The translations under genes and the position numbers were made by a program. Below, in pieces: positions 7,130 to 12,459 of a stretch of DNA of 12,459 nucleotides; the stretch's first letter is position 1; each line of letters starts with the position of its first letter. Location: positions 1 to 12,459 of the forward strand of contig CAYVKM010000104.1 of the NCBI GenBank assembly GCA_964452045.1, written 5' to 3'. This DNA comes from CAYVKM01 sp964452045 (lineage in GTDB: Bacteria > Calditrichota > Calditrichia > RBG-13-44-9). Below the pieces are notes generated by a model. The model was not told the DNA's origin. It did no database searches and saw only the letters and a list, made by a program, of their open reading frames with translations.

Positions 7130-8239
7130 TTAGTGCTTTAGATATTCACGGATCGCCGCGATAATGTAGTCCTGCTCCTCCCGGGTTAAATCCGGATGCA
7201 TGGGCAGCGAGATTACTTTTTCCGCCAGTTTTTCGGAAACTGGAAAATCGCCCTTCCGGTAGCCATATTTATCCCGGTAAGCGACCTGCAGATGCAGTGG
7301 AATGGGATAGTAAATAGCATTGGGTATTTCTTTCTGATTCAGGAATTTCTGCAATTCATCCCGTCCTTTATCCACCAGGATGGTATATTGATGAAAAATA
7401 TGATCGGCATAATCGGCAATCACCGGGGTCGTAACACCAGTACCGGCCAGACCTTTGCTGTAATAAAGGGCATGTTCCCGCCGCTGCCGATTCCATTCAT
7501 CCAGATAGTTAAGCTTCACCCGCAATATGGCAGCCTGAAGCGTATCCAGCCGACTGTTTACCCCGAGCATGTCATGGTAATAGCGGGTCTTCGACCCGTG
7601 ATTGGCAATCATCCGCAACATGTCGGCAATGGCATCATCCTGGCAGACGACCATACCGGCGTCCCCGTAAGCGCCCAGGTTTTTACTGGGGAAGAAGGAA
7701 ATGCATCCCATCAGTCCCAGCGAACAGACTTTTTTGCCTTTATAACGTTCACCCACTGCCTGGGCAGCATCTTCAATCACCGCAATTTCGTGTTTGCAGG
7801 CGATCTCGACAATCGGATCCATATCCGTAGTTTGACCATACAGATGTACCGGGATGATCGCTTTGGTTTTTTCGGTAATGGCATCCTCAAGTTGAGCAGG
7901 ATTGATATTAAAGGTTTTCTCATCAATATCCACATAGACCGGCTTGGCGCCCAGAATAGCAATGGTTTCGGCGGTGGCCACAAAAGTAAATGGGGTGGTT
8001 ATAACTTCATTTCCCGGGCCGATATCCAGGGCCATCAGTGCCAACTGCAACGCATCGGTACCGCTGGCGCATGGTATGGCATGTTTCACTCCCAGGTAAT
8101 TTTGCATATCCTCGGCCAGTTTGCTAACATCCGGGCCATTGATAAATTGTCCGGATTCGATGACCCGCAACACCGCGGCATCGATCTCATCCTTGTATTT
8201 CAGGTATTGTCTTTTTACATCTACCATCTGGATTTTCAT
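7130..8239 (-). CDS. DegT/DnrJ/EryC1 family PLP-dependent sugar aminotransferase (WbpE-like)
   Basis: This 369-residue enzyme transfers an amino group, usually from glutamate, to a 3- or 4-keto nucleotide sugar for surface glycan synthesis. The order of motifs is typical: ASGTDALQLAL (58-68) for PLP phosphate, FVATAETIAILGAKPVYVDID (86-106), EDAAQ with Asp157 at the PLP nitrogen, SFFPSKNLGAYGDAG (181-195) with Lys186 as Schiff-base lysine, and VNSRLDTLQAAIL with YPIPLHLQ further on. Overall it most resembles WbpE/WlbC-type enzymes acting on UDP-2-acetamido-3-keto-glucuronate, but the substrate is inferred from memory of those sequences. Its start has a strong GGAGG 4 nt upstream (8244-8248) and a sigma70-like promoter. 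It heads the serS-plsC-upp operon; no other glycan genes are nearby, which is odd for this family. Confidence 0.93.
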   Translation of the reverse strand: MKIQMVDVKRQYLKYKDEIDAAVLRVIESGQFINGPDVSKLAEDMQNYLGVKHAIPCASGTDALQLALMALDIGPGNEVITTPFTFVATAETIAILGAKPVYVDIDEKTFNINPAQLEDAITEKTKAIIPVHLYGQTTDMDPIVEIACKHEIAVIEDAAQAVGERYKGKKVCSLGLMGCISFFPSKNLGAYGDAGMVVCQDDAIADMLRMIANHGSKTRYYHDMLGVNSRLDTLQAAILRVKLNYLDEWNRQRREHALYYSKGLAGTGVTTPVIADYADHIFHQYTILVDKGRDELQKFLNQKEIPNAIYYPIPLHLQVAYRDKYGYRKGDFPVSEKLAEKVISLPMHPDLTREEQDYIIAAIREYLKH

Positions 8240-8285
8240 TTTTCCTCCACCGATAGTGGTTTACAGTTCGTTTTTAAAGTCAAAA

Positions 8286-8314
8286 AATATAACACACTGC
8301 CCATTTTAAATCAA
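8286..8314 (-). promoter_or_regulatory. Sigma70-like promoter for the aminotransferase-serS-plsC-upp operon
   Basis: On the minus strand, TTGATT (8309-8314) and TATATT (8286-8291) are separated by exactly 17 nt, matching 4 of 6 and 5 of 6 consensus bases. Transcription would begin near 8279, giving a leader of about 40 nt that contains the GGAGG site at 8244-8248. No experimental support; the region is AT-rich. Confidence 0.45.
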
Positions 8315-8360
8315 TCGGCAAAAAAGGACGTTGGTCTGGTGAATATTTGGATAAAAATAA

Positions 8361-8381
8361 TTCGGAATTACAAATTCCGAA
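8361..8381. repeat. Perfect 9-bp inverted repeat in the divergent intergenic region
   Basis: TTCGGAATT and AATTCCGAA flank a 3-nt ACA centre with no mismatch. It lies 55 nt before the protease start and 47 nt outside the -35 box of the minus-strand promoter. As DNA it could be a dimeric regulator's operator serving either gene. As RNA on the minus strand it is a hairpin followed by TTATTTTTAT, which looks like an intrinsic terminator facing the minus-strand operon. Which role applies cannot be told from sequence. Confidence 0.6.
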
Positions 8382-8426
8382 CTAATTTGGCTAAATTTTC
8401 GTAATGATACTACTGATTTTATGGCT

Positions 8427-8430
8427 GGAG
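8427..8430 (+). promoter_or_regulatory. Ribosome binding site deciding the protease start
   Basis: GGAG lies 5 nt before the ATG at 8436. The earlier in-frame ATG at 8421 has no purine-rich site upstream, and starting at 8436 puts Met-Lys-Lys directly before the hydrophobic signal peptide. The 8436 start is therefore preferred. Confidence 0.7.
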
Positions 8431-8435
8431 ATTAC

Positions 8436-10142
8436 ATGAAAAAATTGTGGTTGCTTTTTCTTCTTATTTTCCTTTTTTCTGGAACGACTTATTCACAAAA
8501 CAGATACTGGATATTTTTCAAGGACAAGGGGGAATATACCAACCTTTCTTATGTTGAACAGCAGGCGGTCATCAATCAGTACTTGACTGAGCAAGCCCGA
8601 GAAAGACGCCTTAAAAGAGCAATCGTATCATTGAACAAAGCTTCCGCTCTGCAGGATCTGCCGGTATATGAAGGTTACGTCTCGCAGGTTGAAGAAATGG
8701 GTTTTACCATCCATGGGAGATCACGCTGGTTTAACGCGGTAAGCGGAACGGCCGGTGAGGACATTTTAAGTCAGATAAAATCCCTGTCATTTGTGGAATC
8801 CGTCAGCCCGGTAAAATCCTGGACATTTCTGCGGGAATCCGAAACCACCTCACCGGGCATCGGCCTTCCTCCCGCACCCACTCCCCAAATTTTTGATTTT
8901 GATTACGGACCCTCGGCTTTCCAGACCCAATTTCATAATATTGATAAACTGCATGAAAAAGATTTAAACGGCACCGGGGTTATTGTAGCCATCTTCGATA
9001 CCGGTTTCAGACTGGAAAATCCTTCCCTGCAGCATATTCAGTCGCAGTTGATCGCCCAGTACGATTTTATCCAGAAAGATTCCGTCACTGCCAACCAGCC
9101 GGGAGATGCTCCCGGACAGGATGGTCACGGTACGCTGGTACTCTCTATTTTGGGTGGTCTGCAAAATGACCAGCTGGTCGGCCCGGCCTACGGCGCCCAA
9201 TTTATCCTGGCCAAAACCGAGATTGTCAACGAAGAAATTCATCTGGAAGAAGACAACTGGGCCATGGCAGCGGAATGGGCAGAATCCCTGGGAGCCGATA
9301 TTGTTTCTTCCTCGCTGGGATACTCCACTTTTGATCAGGGACAGTTCAGTTATACCTACGCGGACATGAACGGAAAAACCACCATTGTTACCCGGGCGGC
9401 GAACCGTCTGGCCCAACTGGGTGTGCTGGTGGTTTCATCGGCGGGAAATGAGGGAAATACTCCCTGGCATTATATCACTGCCCCGGCGGATGGATTTTAT
9501 GTGTTAGCAGTGGGCGCACTCAATAGTTCCAATGAAGTGGCCAGTTTTAGTTCCCGGGGTCCGACTTTCGACGGCCGGATTAAACCGGATGTGAGTGCCC
9601 TGGGGGTTGGCGTATATGGGGCTACCACCGGGGCCTCTTTCCAAAGAGCTGATGGAACATCAGTGAGTTGTCCCCTGACCGCCGGTATTGCTGCTCAATT
9701 ATTACAGGCTGTTCCCGAATTGAACCTGCTGAATATTCTGGATATTTTTAAGCGGTCCTCGGATTCCGCCTTGCACCCGGATAATAACCGGGGCTGGGGC
9801 AAGGTTGATGCACTTGCTACCTGGACTCTGGCAACCGGAGGTGCATTCAGCCGGCCCGAAACCTATCGCGCAGATCCACCTCGCCCCAATCCATACCTCA
9901 GGAATAGCGGGGTAATCTTTTTCCCGGTAGATCTGCCGGAATCGGCCCTGATCAAAATTGATATCTATAATATTTTAGGCCAGCTGGTTGTCCGGTTGAG
10001 GTATCAGGGAACCCAGCCCCATAATCTGGTATTGTGGGACGGGAGAAATTTGAGTGGCCATTTTGTACCCGATGGGATCTATATCTATCGGATTCATACC
10101 GGTGGATGGGAAAAATTCGGGAAAATAACCATTATTAATTGA
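8436..10142 (+). CDS. Secreted subtilisin-like (S8) serine protease with type-IX-like C-terminal sorting domain
   Basis: This is a 568-residue exported endopeptidase (from ATG 8436). Signal peptide: MKKLWLLFLLIFLFSG, with probable cleavage before QNRYW. Residues about 22-130 resemble the N-terminal region of Bacteroidota S8 proteases (WIFFKDKGEY..., DLPVYEGYVSQV..., RWFNAV), likely a propeptide/inhibitor domain. The catalytic domain carries Asp188 (VAIFDTGF), His231 (DGHGT), oxyanion Asn338 (SSAGNEG) and Ser409 in GTSVSCP. The usual Ala or Met-Ala neighbour is replaced by Cys there, but the triad is intact. Residues about 480-568 (PRPNPYL..., IDIYNILGQLV, LWDGRNLSGHFVPDGIYIYRI, ending KITIIN) form a FlgD-like/type-IX sorting domain, implying outer-membrane export and probably surface attachment. 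It is divergent from the aminotransferase operon. Substrate unknown. Confidence 0.92.
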   Translation: MKKLWLLFLLIFLFSGTTYSQNRYWIFFKDKGEYTNLSYVEQQAVINQYLTEQARERRLKRAIVSLNKASALQDLPVYEGYVSQVEEMGFTIHGRSRWFNAVSGTAGEDILSQIKSLSFVESVSPVKSWTFLRESETTSPGIGLPPAPTPQIFDFDYGPSAFQTQFHNIDKLHEKDLNGTGVIVAIFDTGFRLENPSLQHIQSQLIAQYDFIQKDSVTANQPGDAPGQDGHGTLVLSILGGLQNDQLVGPAYGAQFILAKTEIVNEEIHLEEDNWAMAAEWAESLGADIVSSSLGYSTFDQGQFSYTYADMNGKTTIVTRAANRLAQLGVLVVSSAGNEGNTPWHYITAPADGFYVLAVGALNSSNEVASFSSRGPTFDGRIKPDVSALGVGVYGATTGASFQRADGTSVSCPLTAGIAAQLLQAVPELNLLNILDIFKRSSDSALHPDNNRGWGKVDALATWTLATGGAFSRPETYRADPPRPNPYLRNSGVIFFPVDLPESALIKIDIYNILGQLVVRLRYQGTQPHNLVLWDGRNLSGHFVPDGIYIYRIHTGGWEKFGKITIIN

Positions 10143-10208
10143 TTCGAATCCCAACTTATTAACTTATCCGGGTTCCTCAATTTTTCTGAAATCCGCACCT
10201 GAAATTTC

Positions 10209-10236
10209 TTTGTTTATTTTAATAGAAAGTATTTTG
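10209..10236 (+). promoter_or_regulatory. Possible promoter for the patatin-like gene
   Basis: TTTG (10209-10212) and TATTTTG (10230-10236) are 17 nt apart in the 138-nt gap after the protease. They resemble the FCB -33/-7 pair but with a short spacer and one T missing from TAnnTTTG. The gap also holds the small palindrome GATTCGAATC (10141-10150) at the protease stop, and nothing else I can name. Confidence 0.25.
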
Positions 10237-10280
10237 CTTTAAATTGCTGTTTAGCTATCCATTACAGGATCCGATTGGTT

Positions 10281-11195
10281 ATGAAGAAAGCATTGGTTTT
10301 AGGTGGCGGTGGTGCCAGAGGTCTGGCTCATCTTGGTGTGCTGCGAATCCTGGAGAAAGAGGGTTTCCGGCCGGATTTGATCATTGGCTGCAGCATTGGC
10401 GCCATCATCGGCGGAATGTACGCCCAGACTCCTGATATTCAAAAGGTTGAGGCCCGGGTGTATGAATTTTTTGAAAGTGAGGAATACCGAAACCTGAGTA
10501 TTAATCGTGTGCAGCGTGGCCTGGCCAGTGAAAACGGTGACGATCTGTTGCATCATGTGGCCCGTAACCTGATGCGGACAGTTTTTGTCAATATGGTCGC
10601 CAATCGCCAATCCATATTGGATAAGGAAGAAGTGGATGAGGCGATCAATTTTCTGATCGAAGAAGGGAACATCCAGGATACCCGGATTCCTTTTGCCTGC
10701 AATGCGGTGGACCTGGTTACCGGAAAGTCAATCCTGTTTAAGGAGGGAGATATCCGGATAGCTGTCCGGGCCAGCAGTTCAATTCCCGGCTATGTGGCAC
10801 CGGTTCAGCAAAAGTCCGAATATCTGGTGGATGGGGCCATTGCCTATGCTTTGCCAACGAGCTATGCCAAAAATCTGGGAGCAGATTTCCTGATTTCAGT
10901 GGATGTGCGGCAGAAAATCCAACCGCGGGACGATTTTCAGAGTGTCTTCGATGTGATTCTTCGGGCGAATATGATTACCCTGGATTACCTTTATGAGCAA
11001 ATATCGCAGAATGCGGATTTGATGATTAGACCGGAAGTTGGCAAAAATAACTGGTATGATTTCCAGAAAATTGACCGGTTGATAAAAGCCGGTGAGGATG
11101 CTGCCAGAGCAAAGAGAAGGGAAATCCGGAGAGCATCAGGGAAAGTAAAGCAGGGATTCTTCAGCCGCCTCTTATCCTCCGGGAAAAAATTGTGA
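10281..11195 (+). CDS. Patatin-like phospholipase/esterase (RssA/YchK-like)
   Basis: This 304-residue protein is a cytosolic patatin-fold serine hydrolase expected to cleave acyl esters, possibly phospholipids. It shows the oxyanion-hole motif GGGGARG (8-14), the nucleophile elbow GCSIG (Ser38 from ATG 10281) and the DGA of the Ser-Asp dyad (Asp184), with the ASSSIPGY segment between them as in RssA-type proteins. The C-terminus is basic (RAKRREIRRASGKVKQ) and could touch membranes or nucleic acid, but this is speculative. No signal peptide is visible. Start choice: AGGA (10266-10269) is 5 nt from a TTG at 10275 and 11 nt from the ATG at 10281. I prefer the ATG because it gives the family-typical MKKALVLGGGG, but the TTG would only add two residues. 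It stands between the protease and deoB without tight coupling. Confidence 0.9.
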   Translation: MKKALVLGGGGARGLAHLGVLRILEKEGFRPDLIIGCSIGAIIGGMYAQTPDIQKVEARVYEFFESEEYRNLSINRVQRGLASENGDDLLHHVARNLMRTVFVNMVANRQSILDKEEVDEAINFLIEEGNIQDTRIPFACNAVDLVTGKSILFKEGDIRIAVRASSSIPGYVAPVQQKSEYLVDGAIAYALPTSYAKNLGADFLISVDVRQKIQPRDDFQSVFDVILRANMITLDYLYEQISQNADLMIRPEVGKNNWYDFQKIDRLIKAGEDAARAKRREIRRASGKVKQGFFSRLLSSGKKL

Positions 11196-11243
11196 ATCGG
11201 TGACTTTTGAAAAAGGTAAAATTATAGAGGGTTTCATTACTAA

Positions 11244-11276
11244 CCGCTTATCCAGGATCGGAATTTTTCTTTTTTT
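11244..11276 (+). terminator. Weak candidate terminator after the patatin-like gene
   Basis: A poor stem (CCG 11244-11246 with CGG 11259-11261, partly extended by a T-A and a wobble pair) is followed by TTTTTCTTTTTTT (11264-11276). The T-tract is striking but the stem is too short for confidence. The remainder of the 215-nt gap has an isolated TTGACA (11367-11372) without a good -10 box at 16-18 nt. Confidence 0.25.
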
Positions 11277-11410
11277 GACTTTGAAATAAATTCAGAGTGA
11301 TAATTCGTACCTCTAAATATTTGTCAGAAGTTTTAATTACTAAAAATTTCGTGTCTTTTATTCATTTTGACAATCAAACCAGTATGTTACAAAGAGAACC
11401 GGGAAATTAA

Positions 11411-12459
11411 ATGACTCAACTTTCGCGGGCAATTATTATTGTATTGGATGGTGTTGGCATCGGTGAATTGCCGGATGCCGCCGCTTTTGGAGATCAGGGA
11501 AGCAACACTTTGGGAAATTTGGCCCGGGCGGTGGGTGGATTAGATCTGCCCAATCTGGAAAAACTGGGTCTGGGAAATATCGCTCCGATTCAGGGAATAA
11601 CACCACAGGACAAACCGCTGGCAAATTTCGGGAAGATGGGTGAGCAGTCCCCGGGAAAAGACAGTACCAGCGGGCACTGGGAGATTGCTGGTTGCATCCT
11701 GGATTTTGCATTTCCCACCTATCCCAACGGTTTTCCGCCCGAAGTATTGAATCTGTTTCGGGAAAAAACCGGGCGGGATATTCTCGGTAATAAACCGGCT
11801 TCCGGCACTGAAATCATCAAAGAGCTGGGTGAGGAACATCTGCGAACCGGTTATCCGATTGTTTATACCTCTGCCGATAGTGTATTTCAGATTGCCGCCC
11901 ATGAAAAGGTGATACCCTTACCGGAACTCTATGAAATGTGCCAGATCGCCCGGGAGATCCTTACCGGCAAGCATGCGGTATCCCGGGTCATCGCCCGCCC
12001 ATTTGTGGGAGACAGCCCGGAAAATTTTGAACGTACCCGGGCCCGGCGGGATTTTTCCCTGAAACCGCCAGGCAAACTGCTGCAGAATTGTGCTCAGGAG
12101 AAAGGGCTGACCACAGTTGCCCTGGGGAAAATTGATGATCTGTATGCCGGTGTCGGCTGGGAAATAAAAATTCATACCCAGAGCAATGCGAACGGAATGG
12201 ATGTATTACTGCAACAAATGAAGGAACATCGGACCGGGTTGATCATGATTAACCTGGTGGATTTTGACATGCTCTGGGGCCATCGTAATAATCCGGAAGG
12301 ATTTTACCGGGATCTACAGGATTTTGATCGGCGCCTGCCTGAATTCATGGATCAGCTGGGACAAGGCGATCTTTTGGTGATAACCGCGGACCATGGAAAT
12401 GACCCCACCACACCCAGCACGGATCACTCCCGGGAATACGTGCCGGTCTTGCTTTACGG
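11411..12459 (+). CDS. deoB: Phosphopentomutase (C-terminus cut by window edge)
   Basis: This enzyme interconverts ribose-1-phosphate and ribose-5-phosphate (and the deoxy forms), linking nucleoside breakdown to the pentose phosphate pathway in the cytosol. 349 codons are visible of a family usually near 390, so only the C-terminal end is missing. Alkaline-phosphatase-superfamily metal and catalytic motifs are present: VLDGVGIGE (Asp13), GKDSTSGHWE (82-91), YTSADSVFQIAAHE, GRxx-type RPFVGD, and TADHGNDPTTPSTDHSREYVP near the edge. The phosphorylated Thr of characterised enzymes falls in the K-D-(T)-x-T-G-H-W-E motif; here both Thr positions read Ser (S85, S87) with Thr86 between. ATG at 11411 has GGGA 6 nt upstream. 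It shares the pentose/nucleoside salvage theme with upp but is not in its operon. Confidence 0.96.
   Translation, partial: MTQLSRAIIIVLDGVGIGELPDAAAFGDQGSNTLGNLARAVGGLDLPNLEKLGLGNIAPIQGITPQDKPLANFGKMGEQSPGKDSTSGHWEIAGCILDFAFPTYPNGFPPEVLNLFREKTGRDILGNKPASGTEIIKELGEEHLRTGYPIVYTSADSVFQIAAHEKVIPLPELYEMCQIAREILTGKHAVSRVIARPFVGDSPENFERTRARRDFSLKPPGKLLQNCAQEKGLTTVALGKIDDLYAGVGWEIKIHTQSNANGMDVLLQQMKEHRTGLIMINLVDFDMLWGHRNNPEGFYRDLQDFDRRLPEFMDQLGQGDLLVITADHGNDPTTPSTDHSREYVPVLLY

Noticed and set aside
7196..8404. Long plus-strand open frame of 402 codons opposite the aminotransferase gene
   Set aside because: It is the antisense shadow of a clear DegT-family gene, and its translation shows no domain pattern or plausible composition.
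8964..9416. Minus-strand open frame of 150 codons inside the protease gene
   Set aside because: Antisense to the S8 catalytic domain, which is clearly the coding frame.
10178..10220. Possible terminator after the protease (GAAAT...ATTTC then T-rich)
   Set aside because: The stem is only 5 AT-rich pairs with a long loop, too weak to call.
11367..11400. TTGACA upstream of deoB as a promoter
   Set aside because: The -35 box is perfect, but no acceptable -10 box lies 16-18 nt downstream.

Overview
The window (about 46% GC by eye) reads as chromosome of an uncultured member of the FCB (Bacteroidota-related) superphylum. The evidence is an S8 protease with the N-terminal region and C-terminal FlgD/type-IX-like sorting domain typical of that group, and a candidate TTTG / TAnnTTTG-style promoter. 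A lineage such as Calditrichota, KSB1 or Neomarinimicrobiota would fit, but this is inference; no rRNA or other marker is present. No tRNA, rRNA, CRISPR array, insertion sequence or phage gene was seen.

Layout. Everything from 1 to 8239 is on the minus strand and everything from 8421 onward is on the plus strand, with one divergent intergenic region (8240-8435). Reading the minus strand in its own direction, there are three blocks. Block A (8239 to 4479) is a compact operon: a WbpE-like sugar aminotransferase, seryl-tRNA synthetase (serS), 1-acylglycerol-3-phosphate acyltransferase (plsC) and uracil phosphoribosyltransferase (upp), with gaps of 24 and 4 nt and an 8-nt overlap. Block B (4280 to 3036) is a single exported Ntn-hydrolase-like protein with an unusual C-terminus. 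Block C (2874 to 1, running off the left edge) is three closely spaced membrane-protein genes: a five-helix protein with a covalent-FMN domain, a small four-helix protein, and a methyltransferase-like membrane protein with C-terminal HEAT repeats. The last one carries an apparent 1-nt frameshift near 1333-1335.

The plus strand carries a secreted subtilisin-like protease (8436-10142), a patatin-like phospholipase/esterase (10281-11195) and phosphopentomutase deoB (from 11411, cut by the right edge).

How they fit together. Block A and deoB are housekeeping: translation, phospholipid synthesis, pyrimidine and deoxyribose salvage, and a nucleotide-sugar amination step. The accessory interest is in the envelope proteins: the block C membrane operon, which has no obvious described counterpart as a unit, and the block B hydrolase, whose C-terminal beta-sandwich-like domain appears to be interrupted by a membrane hairpin. 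I see no defence system or other clear-cut novel machine. The block C operon is the best candidate for something undescribed.
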